A stretch of DNA of 64,000 nucleotides from Marchantia polymorpha subsp. ruderalis (lineage: Eukaryota; Streptophyta; Marchantiopsida; Marchantiales; Marchantiaceae). Made by a program: the position numbers and the translations under genes. This document shows positions 12,664-26,100 of this stretch, one piece after another; position 1 is the stretch's first letter; each line of letters starts with the position of its first letter. The stretch spans positions 8,638,001 through 8,702,000 of the forward strand of contig AP031357.1 of NCBI GenBank assembly GCA_037833965.1, in the 5' to 3' direction. The notes under the pieces are model-generated. The model was not told where the DNA came from. It saw nothing but the letters and a program-made list of their open reading frames with translations, and did no database searches.

Positions 12664-15600
12664 ATGTGGGATCCAAGGGGATATTTATTATTACGTGAGT
12701 TATGGTAGACTGTGAACCCTTTATATACGGAAGCCCACATGATTTCACATAGTCAGATTCGACTGCGGACTCCTATATCTACCCAGATTGACTCACCCCA
12801 TGCGTATTCCTCTGCACTTTTAGCATAGAATATATCGTTAGTTTTGTCAGTGTTGCTCGGTAAATGAGGATGACAATAGATCAAGATCATCGCATAGTTG
12901 CATGGTGATAATAGTATTAAGCAGTGAACCTTATTTGAGTCTACGAGGTTAGACAGTAAGGAAATGTGACTGGTTATCGTAGATAGTCCAGATGTCATAG
13001 ATGTATTTATCCAGATATTTGTAATGGGTGCACTAAACTACTGAGTGATCTTGATCTCAGATAATCCAACCAGTGCTTATCAGTTGGGTAGACAGAGCAC
13101 AAAGGAAAAAGGCACAATTTGCGAATGTCTTTTAAATCATTCCCATCCTTGAGGCAAGTACATGTGGTTTTTACCCTTGGGGCCATGTGTAGGAAGATTG
13201 TGTGTGACACATGAAAAGATATTTCTGAGAATATCGTCATCGCTTTGAGATTTGTCTTTGGTGATCATGCTTTCAAAATGTGAGCACTTTTCAGTACATC
13301 TGAACAGTCACTTTCTAGAAGAATTCATTTTCTTCCTTCATACCATGTCTTTTAAATTATTCTCATGCAAATGCAACATTCAGTCTGCGGTCGTGGTTTG
13401 ATTGAACGATCTAAGCAATGTCAGAACAACTTTTCCTGGTGATGTGCACATGAGATGAGACTGGTACGATAGAAATGTGTGTATAAAGAATGACGAGGTG
13501 GAAGTACTTCCTGTCAATGTGCAGGTGCCAAGTGGCGTCGTTCAGACAATGGCAAGTATTGCTGGAATCAGGCTCGAACCCAACCATCTTTCAGTTCTCC
13601 GCTTATGAAAGTATCATACATGAAGAGAAGACCAAATTATATATAGGGTATACCTATCACCTGAGATAACACTTAGAGCCAGTTCTGTAGACGGATATTT
13701 CATCATTTGAAGTCCATCATCAAGGTCCTTGAGGGACGTCTGTGTCCTATAGAGAGGTACCTCGGGTCCAAGGTTAGACCCCTACAGCATCCAGTATTTC
13801 TTGGTGAGGAAGGCTAACTCCATGCTGACAGCAGAGATATATGATCGGAGCAGTAGTGGTTGCCCAGCTTGAGCACACTCACCGTTAAGTGTCCATATAT
13901 TTGGATGTGGGCCAAGCACATCCGGGAGAACCAGTTGACAGTCAGCATTGAAAATGAATAGATTCTATGATGTTCATGGACGTTCTCACTTACGTTTTGT
14001 GGGACGTGAAGCTCGAAGCAGAGCTTTCTTATTCAGCCATCTAGAGATGCCAATCGCTTAATATAGTGATTGAGTTCATATTGCTTGATGTGGGAATCAC
14101 AATGATTTGATTCATGTTAGTACTCATCTTCTGAAATTGAAAGGGCGAGGGCAGTTTCCTCATCTCCGGCATCAGTATACATGGAGTGAAGATTTTCGAT
14201 GGACTGTCCACAACGAGAAGTCTTCATGACATTCATTCAAACGAACTGCGAATCATGACTCCAAATGATGGCCAAACTTGTCATCATGGAACTCGGGATA
14301 TACTACAGACCCTAACTAACACCGAGGAAACTCTTCCATTATATCGAAGAAGAGAGAATAACGGATTCTTCGTCCATTAAAGATGTTTCTGTTGGGCCCG
14401 GAGTAAAACTAGTACAAGAATTATCTTGTCTACTCCAATGTGTCTGATATTCAGACTAGAATCTCATGATCGAAAGTATTGAGCATCAATATTGGACAAC
14501 TCAGTAACTAGAAATAAAATTGCACGCATGTTTGGAAAAATTGAAAAAAGTGCCTGCCTTATTTGAGAACTCCGTTATCAATCCCTTTTCTAGCACCCTC
14601 TAAGGTCACTTTTCTATATATTGCGGTCCATACCTTATTTGTATGAAAACCACTCGGCTTACTCTCCATCCGCCTTACTTCGAGTGGATTCATGGGTTCA
14701 TGGGCCAAGATTGGATTACACAAGAGGTACACTTTTGAGAAACAATCCTATGTCTAGGCTGCTGCAGATCTCGACTCTACCAATGGTGGCGTATAATCTT
14801 CCGGCTGCCGTAACGAAAGGAAAAGTAATCGAGGCGAACCTCAACAGGAGAAAACAACACTGCGCAAAAGGTCAGAGTCATAAGCTTCGAGGACTGACGA
14901 CGGATTGAAACTCAAATGTTCGGTCAGTAATTACATGTACACAACCAAAAACTCAGGCACTAACTCACGGCTCTAATATCGTTGCTCTTGTTCCCCGCTG
15001 TGCATTTTTTTCGTGACAGTGTCATTAAGGGTTTTACTGGCGGCACACAAGGTCCTCCCTCCCCCACACAACCGCTATAATGTACTGCATCTCTGTCACC
15101 GCTATGGACTTTCCTCGTTGCTCAAATTCTTTCAGCTCATCGTAGTCGTGTCACGGCGTGCGTGGTGATTGATTGTCTTCCAGATGCCAATTATGTATTG
15201 ATACTGGTGAACAGAAGAAATTGCGGCAGCTTGGCACTGGCCCAACGCATCGGCACTCGACGATGCCATGTTGCCCCAGATTGATTTGCTCGATGCCTCC
15301 GAGGTACACCCCAAGTCCTCGATATTTCCTCGGACAACTCACATGCTACAATCCGCTATAATTGTCTTCGGACCCACTCCGTGAAAGGGTCCATTGTGTT
15401 CCATTAAAGTCCACACATTTCTAGTTGAGAGATTATTTGGCGACGTAGACCCACTCCATTCGCAGCTCATTTCTTCTCTCCTTTCTGTAAAGCTTTCGTT
15501 CCTCAGCGGATTCAGCACTTCCTCACTTTGGGAAATATCGGTTTTTGTCCAGCATTTATTATATACTCGCGTCAAGTGGGTATAGTATATAAACACCTTT

Positions 15601-16551
15601 ATGTGTATTTGCTTGCATTTTTCTTATTCTTCGAGTTGGACTACGATCTGAGTCAAGAGTTAGTCGATTTTTGTAGAGAAGTCTTGACTGTTTGGTGAGG
15701 CCTGGATATTGTGGTGCTTTCTCTTCACAAAACTGATCATATTCAAATCGATCTATTCTTTTTTTTAATGGTTTAAAATTTGTGTACTTATTTTCATAAT
15801 AGCAGGCACACAACCTCATCCTTTGATCGTATGCATACTGGAAAAATAAAATGTTAAGAACTTCTTTAAATAATCAGGTTAGGTGGTGCAACAACCACAA
15901 AAAATTATCTTCAGATCGTTGTACTTTGATATTCAGATGTACTAACTGTTTTATAAATAATTATTTCCTTACGATAGTAACGGACCTACCCCCTATTCTC
16001 GTGTTGATACTATACCATAATGATATTTTTTCTATATGGCCCCATTGAATAACATCCTTCAAGCAAACAAATGGGCAGTCGGTGTAATAGTTTCCAGAAC
16101 GAGTGCAATATAGAAATGTGTATGAAGTGATTGAAATCAGTGAAAGTCGTCTAGGCAAGGAGAAGTGCTCAGACGAATATTCAAAGGTTTGAAATAGATG
16201 CGAAAGGTCCCAGTAAAAGTTTAAAGGATTGCAGAATATTTTCTTCCTTCGCATTCACGGTCTTTCCTACAAATTCCCGAAGGACCTCCGGAAGAAAGGA
16301 AAGATCCTCTGGACATGTCGCTAAAGAAGGAATGACAACTTAATGGCTTTGACCATTGTCTTCCCTTCAGAGAGAATCCGTGTATTAACGGTTTATGTTC
16401 CTTCCTCATAAAGAGTGTCAATGTGGTCATTTTGTCCATCAGTGCTGATTGATTATTGTAATTTTCGGGCAATATTTACCCACTGCCCTAAAGGGAAGAG
16501 TGAGTATAAATAAATAAATAAATATATATATATATATACAGTCACCGGCAC
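12664..16551. other. Intergenic, no recognised gene
   Basis: This stretch has intermediate base composition, with only short unrelated ORFs on both strands (for example 12753-12998 and 13007-13240 on minus, 14621-14908 on plus). None shows a recognisable domain or a convincing splice series. Its balanced composition between AT-rich blocks suggests old transposon or gene debris, but I cannot name a family. It ends in a TAAA/AT microsatellite at about 16507-16538. Confidence 0.4.
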
Positions 16552-16779
16552 ATGGCAAGCGAAGTAATTGTTCTCATTACAAGAGAAGGAAATTACATTA
16601 CAAAGCTAGGATCGAATTTTGTAAAGCTCGGTATAGCTGACTGTGACCGTCCTTCAGCTCCGCGACTTCCTGTTGCAAAGCAGGAGTCGTGTGTACCTGC
16701 AGATTCCAAGGCGCGTTTCATGGATCACTCGATGACAGTCTTTTCTACGACCAAAGAATTTCCAGCTGACGATGAATAA
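16552..16779 (+). CDS. Hypothetical 75-residue ORF at the edge of an AT desert
   Basis: This ATG-initiated ORF of 75 codons begins 14 bases after an (AT)n microsatellite, exactly where the sequence passes from intermediate to extremely AT-rich. The product has balanced composition and an acidic end (PADDE) but no domain I recognise. It may be chance or the remnant of a larger frame. No splice context or promoter supports it. Confidence 0.15.
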   Translation: MASEVIVLITREGNYITKLGSNFVKLGIADCDRPSAPRLPVAKQESCVPADSKARFMDHSMTVFSTTKEFPADDE

Positions 16780-19700
16780 GTTTAGCCGTTGTTGCTGCCC
16801 AAATCCCGACTTATCAAAGTTTGGATTTCAGAAACACAAAATTGTGCAGCTGAGTGTCACAAGCCCAATGTGAATCGAAGCCATAATTAAAGGATTTGAC
16901 GACTTCATATGCGCTCTTCGAAGGATGGGAATAGAGGCCAAGAATTGTACATGCATGAAACCAATGTCCCGATAAAATATGTAACATATTTCATATAATA
17001 AAGTGATTTTTTGGTATCGGTGAAAAATCATTATCCATTCTATGAAATCTATCAATATTTATTGTTGCTGTATTATTGTATAAATATAATGAGTATGTGA
17101 AAAACAAGAGTAAAATTTAGATCTTTTATGTATCAAAATTGCTTATGAAGGCTCAATCTATAATTTATTGTAATTCTCTCGAAAATCCAATTATATATCA
17201 GTTTTATGAGATTAAATGATAAGTCAATGTCAAAAATTTTACCTTGAAACTTATCAAATGTAAAGTGTGATAAATCTGCAAAGACGAAAGATGAGATCCG
17301 AAATTTTCTAATGAATAACTATATAATATAGAAATAAAGCTGAGTTGAAAATTAGATACAAAAATCATATTCAAACTGTAAGATTGTTGAATTCATTTAT
17401 AATCAAATTTGAATATTTTTTGTATCATGATCAATATTATAAAGTTATTTAAATTTTGATATATATTTATGGCATAATTTATCATTGCGGTTGCACTAAA
17501 TTTTATGAAAATAAAATTAAGTAAAAATAGTAAGAATTTCTTAAACTTAATGGATTTTTATATATATATATATATATATTTGAATCATTGAAAACGCTAT
17601 AAATGTCAATTTCATATGTTTATTATGTGAGTTCAAAATTATTCTGTAGAATATTAAAATAATGTTAAAGACACATCAATAGAACAAAAATAGTTTTCTA
17701 ACAATGTGTCTTGCTACAATTATTTGACTATCTAACTTTTGATTGGTTTTCAACATCTTTTACATATCAATAATTTGTTCACATCTTTAATTTTGCTGCT
17801 CTAATGGTAAAAAACTTTATCATAATAATGCTATAAATCTTAATATTTAGACTATCTACAGTTTGAAATAGCATATCAAATTTACAAAAAATCTGTAATA
17901 ATATAATTTATCATAGATGTTAGCATACCTTTGAAATCAGTTAAATTAAAATTCTTTAATTGTTGCTTTAAAACGGTGAAAAAGTTTTTTCATACATAAT
18001 GTGTTATTCACTCTTTATCTTTAAACTTCTTACAGGAAATAATTTTTTTGTAGATTTGATCAATATCATATTTAATTTCATGGCAATCAATGTAATTTTG
18101 CAATTTTGAATGTGAGCATCAGATTTCAATTGTTATCATATATAAAAAAATATGTCATTTGAGTTAAATAGATTCATAATAAAAAATATTAAATTGTAAA
18201 TTATTTATTGAATTTTTATTATATAAAACTTCTATAACATTTTTAATGTTTAAATCTTAACTTTTAGATCTAAATTCATTTATATTCTTTTAAAATTTAG
18301 AATTCTAATTTTTAAAAATACGATGACAATACATAACAGCATAAAATACAAGTAAAATTTTATATTTTAATTTTACGTGTATTTGAAGCTGTCATGTGCT
18401 CAATATTATTATCATGCTTCCAAAACTTCACAAAACCTCAAAAAACTTGCCAATTTTTTTTAATCAATCTCAATTTATTTTATTAATGTAAATAAGCAGT
18501 GAAAATAAGTTTAAGTGAAATTAAAGATTTGACTTGGCCAAATTATATTACTAGATCATAAAATAAGTATTATAAATTAGATTAGGTAATTGGATCAAAA
18601 GTATGATTTTGAATATATCAAAAGAAATATAACTATAAAATATATTTACAAATAAATATGATAAAAATGAAACAAAAATTATAATTTTCATCAAAATAAA
18701 AAAAATGATAAATGATAAAAATAACATAAAATAATTTTAATTCTAAATAAAAATATGCATATACAAATTCATAATATAAATAGCAAAACAAAGTAAATTT
18801 TGTCAAATATTAAACTAAAACATATAAAACAATAGAAAAGAATTACTGCAACTCAGATATTTATCATTTGTGACATAAAGTTACCATCAGATTGATACAT
18901 CAATTTTAAAAAATTGTATTGATAAAAATACAAAGTAACAATCAGAAACATACAAAACATGATTTTTTTAAAAATGTGTTTAGCATCTATAATTTGATGT
19001 TATAAATACCCCAATGTATTAACTATTCAACTTGGAATCTATCTATGTGCCATAATGTCCAAATTGTAGAGCAATATTATCATCTTCATTGTTTAAAATT
19101 GATTCAAACCTTAACAAAGTTGAAATATTTGATTATCACCATCACGTTTATTTTTTATTTAAATTACACTTGATATATCAGCAGATCTTAAGACGAGGTA
19201 TATAATCAAAATTTTCTTGTTACCATTTGACAGCACAAAAACTTGTTATATTATAATTTATTAATATGAAATAAAGTTATAGTTCAGAGGTTTGTGGGTA
19301 ATCATAATTTTTTTAAATAAAATTAATTTTAAATCATATCATTAATGATAATTAATTCATATTAAAACATCTACAATCATATTTGAGATAAATTATGATT
19401 CAATAATGCTCAATTATTTCATAAATGTGGATTTGATATAGTTATATGTAAAGAAAAACTCATCAATATCAAAAAATGTCCTTTTCAAATTAATTTATGA
19501 TGAATATTCAACAATATTTAGGTTTTTAATTATTATTTTTAAAATGAATTTTCAAACATTTAGTAAAATTGAAATAATTTAAATTTAATTAAAAATACAA
19601 ATAAGGATAAATATTTTTTTAAATAAATGATAAATTATTGACAAACTTGGACAAGTTTTGACAAACTGTTTGAAATATATTTGAAATGAATGAAAAAGTT

Positions 19701-20599
19701 GAAACTTTGATAAGAATATTCATGCATAAACTTAAAATGAAAAAATTTTATTTTTTCATTTTAAAATTTTTGCAATCAAATGATTCAAAAGATAGTGTTA
19801 GGTGTTTGAAATTGCAATAAAAATTATTATTTTTTACATTTTTTTATTTTTTAGTAAATTTTTTTTAAAAATGAAATTATATCAAATTTTTATGACATTC
19901 AAGAAAAAATAATTCAAATTGCAAAAAAATTTGCATTATTTTGATGTTTTTAGTTCACATTATATAACTTAAAAATAAAACATAAGTTTCATGCAATAAG
20001 TGTAAATTTTTTTTCATACTAAATTTAGAAATTAATCAAAAATTGCTTTAATTTCAAGGTTAATTGAAAAACTGATCAAAGTGTTTTGATGATTTTCCAA
20101 CAGGCATATGCATATTATCATGTAAAAAATACTGTTATTCTATTTTATTTTATTTTTTATACCCTAAATAAAAATAAAATATTTTTTTATATCTTTAAAA
20201 TAAACGATACAACTTTAAAATATAGATTAAAAAATATTTTTTGCGTCAACTTTTTACAAAATTTTATAGTCTAAGAATGTAAGAAAACAAAAAAATTTGA
20301 CAAGAAAAAAATTTAAAATATGTCATTTAATAAAAAAATCTTTTGCTTAATGATTTATCATTTTTGAAATTAATCCATATTTTTATTTATTGATTTGATT
20401 TCTCATTATAAATTTAAAATATTCACAAAAAAATGATTCGCAAAATTTGAAGACTATAAAAGATCTATGATAAAAAAAAAATTAAAAAAAAATTACATGA
20501 CATTTACAAGCAGAAAATATTATGTTGTTGTCATATATTCTTCTCTGAATGTATTTATGATATGATACATGAGTTAAATTATACTAACTTTGTTTTTTA

Positions 20600-20850
20600 C
20601 ATTAGTATTGGTTTTAAGCCGACTCTATATGAACTACCGAGCTAGCATTGAAGGTGGAGTAGGAGTATCATTATCGGGTTCAACATACTGCGCGTAATAT
20701 GAAGGAGGTAGGAATAAATACAATCCTCCTCCATATTACCACGTACCTGGTGTAAATACCGGGTATGTGGTTCCGAGTAAATGTCTCCACGTGGCGGAGC
20801 TTGTAACAAGATAATGTAATGTATACCTTTATAGAGAATTGTGTATCCAA
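20600..20850. other. Small GC-balanced island inside AT desert 1
   Basis: About 250 bp of ordinary composition is embedded in AT-rich DNA. It carries an inverted repeat, arms 20694-20708 and 20725-20739, with 14 of 15 positions pairing around a 16-base loop. Further on lies a G-box core CACGTG at 20788-20793. A minus-strand ORF (20642-20905) covers it but shows no known domain. It could be a fragment of a captured gene, a transposon end or a conserved regulatory module. Confidence 0.4.
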
Positions 20851-21736
20851 CAACTATAGAGATTATTGACATGTTATTCTCAATTAAAAAAATTAATGAA
20901 CACATGGATTGCTAATGTGTGATTGTAAAGTAAAAAAATTTATTATTCACCTAGCAAACACAAGATTTTTCACTTTACTATAAGTTAAATCTATTTCTAT
21001 CGTAAATAATATGTGCATTAATAAATGTGTTACATTAAGTCAAATAAGATTAATTTGAAAAATTGTAAATAAATATGACATAAAGTAAATAATAAAAATT
21101 TTTTAAGATGTTGATTATAAAATATTAATTAAATAAAAACTTATACCGTAAAAATTTATATTATTAATTAATAAATATAAGAACTAAATATTTATTCATT
21201 ATTAATATTTCTTTTATTTCAAATTTGATAAAAGTTAGTTTTAACACAAAATATAAATAAAATAGTTTTTTATCAAATAGAAATATATGTAAATGTAAAA
21301 TATAAAAACATATAACAAACTGAATATTTTTTATTTCAAATTATATGATTTATAGTATCTGATAATATTTAAATAATAAATCTTTTCAAAATAAAAATGT
21401 TGAATTTTTTATGAGATTAAAAAAATTTAAAATTACTTATAATGAATTTAATACATATAATATTTGATGATAAAAATATTATTTGACATAATATTTTGAT
21501 CAATAAAAAGTCAAGAGTTAATTACAAAAATTATACAATCTTCGAAAAACCTAATTATTTGATTTCAACAAAAAAGTCACAATCATAATCAATAATAAGT
21601 AATCATCTAATTTTATCAATGATGTCATATTCATTTAATTTATCATTGATGTTGGACATATATGATTAATTGTTGCATTTTACTTTTATAGAATACAAAC
21701 TCTAAAATTTGCATGAGATCTTCCGAGAAATCTCTT

Positions 21737-22909
21737 ATTTAAATATTTGGTGGTTATAGTTTGATAAAATAAAATGTTATTTTTAGTGTACTTAGAAATC
21801 CATAACTTTGGATGACATGTGACAATAGTAAAGATCTCCCAAAATTAGTATAAGCTCTTTGAGTTTGTGGATGTTAAGTTTGGAAACATGTGCGTGTGAG
21901 GCTATCTTATTGGACATATGGAAATAAATAAAATTGGCGAGAAGTTAAATGATCCACAGATCTGCCATATAAACGTGTGAAACTCTTCGGCGCTATCCTA
22001 AGCCTGTTTGTTCAGATTGTTTGTCCATTGACGGGTTGGGATCGTTACTTTTATAGAACACGTTGAAGTTTATTGGGAAAAAGCTCCATAAATTGTATTA
22101 GAGCTTACGTAAACCCTCAAATAAAGCATATTTCTAACAAGACTAACTCAATGGGTTTAAGCCAGGTCTCATAACGCCACGGAATTTCCACAACTAATTA
22201 TATTAAATTAAGTTATGGATTCTACTTGTCTTAATTTTGGGATTTGCCAATAAATAGAGTCCATACGTGCTATTACTTGACACTTATTGACTTTCTCAAG
22301 TGTGAGTATTGGAGATTTATAAGAAAGTGATTTTTGTACTAAAACGAATATTATATATCTTACTTGTGGCAAAGGCAACGTGGCACAATCTTACTTATGG
22401 TAAAGTTAAAGTTGTGATGAGTCTCGGAGATTTATAAGAAAGTGATATTTGTACTAAAAGGAATATTATATATCGTAATCTCACTTGTGGCAAACGCAAC
22501 GTGGCATAATCTACTTGTGGCAAAGTCAAAGTTGTGATCATGATGTTCTTAATTTGTGTAAGACGCATCATTTAATTTTGGTTAATTTTGGGATTTTGTT
22601 AAGAAACCCCAGAATTTAGGAGGCCTGATTTAAGCTAACTTGAGTTACATGAAGAATCAAGTTCACTCTAATAAATTTATTTGAATATTTGGTGGTTACA
22701 TATCCTAGATATAATAAAATTTAATTTTAAGATACTTAAAAATCCATAACTTCAGATGACATGTGTCAATGGTCAAAATAACTCACATTTAATATCAACT
22801 CTTTGACGTTAGGGATATTATTGTGACGATGGTCAAGAAAACCCACATTTAGTATCAACTCTTTGATGTTATGACGTTAAGTTTAGAAACATGTGCGTGA
22901 GAGAGTTCA
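21737..22909 (+). repeat. Direct-repeat-flanked block, probably a decayed mobile element
   Basis: Two diverged direct repeats, about 21737-21900 and 22677-22909, begin with the same AATATTTGGTGGTTA motif. They share blocks such as AATCCATAACTT, GATGACATGTG and GAAACATGTGCGTG in the same order. The second copy carries an extra internal duplication of the ATCAACTCTTTGA segment (about 22771-22871). The 780 bp between them include a separate tandem duplication. The layout suggests a short, non-coding, LTR-like or otherwise terminally repeated element, but no primer-binding site or polypurine tract was recognised, so a segmental duplication is equally possible. Confidence 0.45.
22311..22538 (+). 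repeat. Tandem duplication of an about 110-bp unit
   Basis: Copy one is 22311-22418 and copy two 22426-22538, in direct orientation. Both open with GGAGATTTATAAGAAAGTGA and close with AAAGTTGTGAT. Each contains CTTGTGGCAAA and CAACGTGGCA blocks. The copies differ by scattered substitutions and small indels, so the duplication is not recent. It sits inside the block bounded by the longer direct repeats. Confidence 0.8.
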
Positions 22910-23150
22910 TCTACCTAGTCTTTTGGAGTTTTATACTCTTGAACATAATTTGAAGTGATTGTATTGCGATTTTGCGAAAAGCATTAAACGATATCATCTT
23001 CACGAGAAGATCTCATCACTAGATAGATAGATATATATATATATATATATATATTTCATTTTTTTCATCTAAAATTTTATGATTATGTCCAGTATAATAT
23101 ACAATTCATTATGTGATATAATGGCCCCAAATTACACAATTAGGATTGCT

Positions 23151-26100
23151 ATGGATATTACTATCCTGTTGTTATATGAAGGTGTGTACTTGCTGGCACT
23201 CAAATATGCTTGTTCCTCGATCATGAGACCATGAAGTCCACGTAAGTGACACCTGCTGAAAAGGAGGGAGGCTCTTAGGCTCGGCCTCGGTCGTTTCCTC
23301 GTCCTGACGGGCCCAGCTCCCGCCCACTACATGTCCATCTCGTCTCATCTGCAGCCAGCCTGCGCAGCTTTTCGTGCACGGATTCTGCCGAAATGCTGAT
23401 GCGCTCCCGGTCTCCAGTCTCCAATCTCCACTCCTGTCAGTGTACGTGAGAGTGGCACAAGTCGACCGAGCAGGGAGTTCCGTCTGGTCTGGTCGATGCT
23501 CGAGAGCACCCCCGGCACGTACGAGCGAGGGCACTTGTGTGCTCGCGTGCTTGCTTGCTTGCTGGAGCCGCTTTGCAATCAGGCGGACGCCGGTGATGAA
23601 AATCAGAACGCTGGTGCCACTTTTCGTTACTCCATGCGCTCGACTTCTGGATCACTCGGCGTGATCCAGAAGGCTCGCACACCAGTTCCAGCTGACAGCT
23701 TTATTCGTCGTCGTGATGGCCGTGACATGTGGACTCGAAAAGTGCTGCGAAAAGATGTTACACGGCGAACACAAGAATGTTCCGACTGTAGTCTCGCCAT
23801 AGACATTCATCGGGGGCATTAGTAGGTCAGCTGGGAAAGTAGAGCCTTGAAACTCGGTTGCGTTTTCTGCGGTGGTCGAGTCCAGAATCCTTAAATTCCC
23901 ATGAGAGAGGGAGATACATGATCCACTGAGCGCACTCGTCGTGTCCCAACCGAATGCAGCAGATGGAGATATATGGAAGTGGAAAGTGGGATACAAAAGG
24001 GGAAGCTAGCGATCGCACTGTGGATCGACTTGTCAGGTCATGCAGCAGCAGCAGCAGGAGTATAGTACATGATGTACGAGTAGCAGTAGCAGTATTAGTA
24101 TTACTAGCAGAGCTAGGTTGTGATCTAGGTGGGGGTGCAGGTGCCCTGCCTGCTTGCCTGCCTGCCTGTGACATGGTTTTGGCTATCATGACACGTTCTG
24201 CCCCATGACAGCTGTAACTGGAGATCAGAGCTCGCCTCACACTTCCTTCATTCATTCAGTCACTCATTCATCCGATCATTCATTCATAGCCCCTTACAGC
24301 CTGGGATGATGGACGGACGGCAGCAGAGTTTTCATCTTCTCTGCTCCTTCGTGGCGTGGTGGCGGTGCTGCTGGTGGAGCTGGACTCTGGAGGGTTTCCC
24401 CCCTGCACCAGCAGAAGCAGCATCATTGAACTTGCATGGGAACATTGACATCTGGCTCGTGCATAGCTCGAGTTCTCATATCATTTTACTGTCGAGACGA
24501 CGCAGTAAAATAAGAGAAATGAAAGGATGGGAAGACCCCGTCGACCAATTCGCTGTCCACCTATCACATGCTCTCCCGTGTTGGACCTAGCATGGTCGCT
24601 CCTTCATAACTCCTCACTCCCTCACTCCGTCCGTGAGTCCCGCATGTTCATGTCCATCTGCAGCCTTCCAAGGCTTTGCTCTTCCTATCTCTCCAATCAT
24701 GCAGTCGTTTTCGCAATGAGTGGATCTATCGTCTTACTTCTGTGTGCTTGGCACATCCCTGATTTCGTGCGAGGAATATGAAATACTGCCAAGAGATATG
24801 CATGCTGTCTTACTGGACGGCCATTGATGTTGGGGGCTGGGGGAAGAGGGTAAGAAAAGAAATGCACGGAAATGAAAGGAGGGTGGCATGAAATGCCACA
24901 TCATGCAGCCTCCTCCGCTTGGCTTTGAGGAACATGTACCAGAGCACACTGAATGAAGCCACCAAAGGCTCCGAATCGCAACAAGACAGACCTCAAGCAC
25001 AAACAATGTGGGGGAATGGGTGCGTTGCAGGTCAGACTTGTCATATTACTATTCCACTGGAAGACGTCAAGTTTTAGAGCAGATTCTTCGTCATAAACGG
25101 AATGCGCTCATCCAGGAACTCGAGTAAATGCAAACTGCCTATCGAGGAAATACGAGAGTCATAGGAAAGGGTGAACCTCGATCTGAACTACAGAAGACGA
25201 TAAAACCTTGTGTCTGTTGCAACGATGCTCTGTCCGAGGATGATATATAGGTCCCATAAGTGCAGGTTAGAGATATGAGTGGATACGGCAGGCCTCAGAC
25301 TGAGCTTGGATTTCCTCTCCTATGCCTTCAATGCATATGAATTTTTCTATCTACTCGGAACCAAATTTCCGATAATTCTAGTAGAGGAATTTGAAGCAAT
25401 CCAAAACCTAAGGGTCTTATAGCATCAAGGAGTATCCTTCTGCACACCTTCGTCCTCAATAGTTTAAACCACCGGGATCCAAGATACAGATCTACTTGAC
25501 TGACTGAGGTCAGGATGTTCTCAGCTCTTTCTCCAGCCATCTGTTCAGAAAAGTACAGCCATTTCTGGACCGCCTGTGAAAAAGCCAAAGTTTCCAAATT
25601 CAGTTTCCAAATCAGTTTGATGGACTGAGGATCGATTGCCCGTGAAGCCATCAACTCCCTGTGAAATTGGTCTTCTCCTCTGCACTAGTCTGAACTGTCG
25701 ACGAAACCAAACAGGTTTCGGTGTCGAAGCATTCATGATGAAAGGACTTCTCTGCTTCTGATTTTGCTACACATGCTGGAGCTGGACCGAAGTGTACATT
25801 CACTTCATTTCTACTAAAGCTTCACGTCGAGGCGCGGATCCTCGAACTCTGAGATGTGATTGCGTTCTCGAGCTGAAGCTTGGAGAGATCGCCGCCACTG
25901 GAAGGTGTATGCAGCTCGGTGGGAGTTCGTTCGACTGCATGTCCAACAACCACCCCCCGCCACACAAGACCACACCACCACGCCTGCAGAGACTCCGAGT
26001 TCCTCACTAGTCGGTGCATTACTGTAATTTAAAGCTTCTCTTGAACGCCGTGGTCAACTCTTTCAGCAATTAATTAAGCTCGATTTAGGTTCCTAGGTAA

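Larger units (their letters stand above)
16780..23150. other. AT desert 1
   Basis: About 6.4 kb of very AT-rich DNA, with near-continuous A/T runs and no ORF of interest. (TA)n lies at about 17559-17579 and (GATA)n/(AT)n at about 23022-23055. Two internal blocks depart from this composition and are listed separately: a GC island near 20600-20850 and a duplicated block at 21737-22909. The base composition resembles non-genic heterochromatic or matrix-attachment-like DNA; that reading is inference. Confidence 0.7.

Noticed and set aside
12209-13240. Copia- or gypsy-type polyprotein fragments in minus frames
   Set aside because: Apparent likeness to retroelement motifs was a few residues only and did not extend to catalytic motifs.
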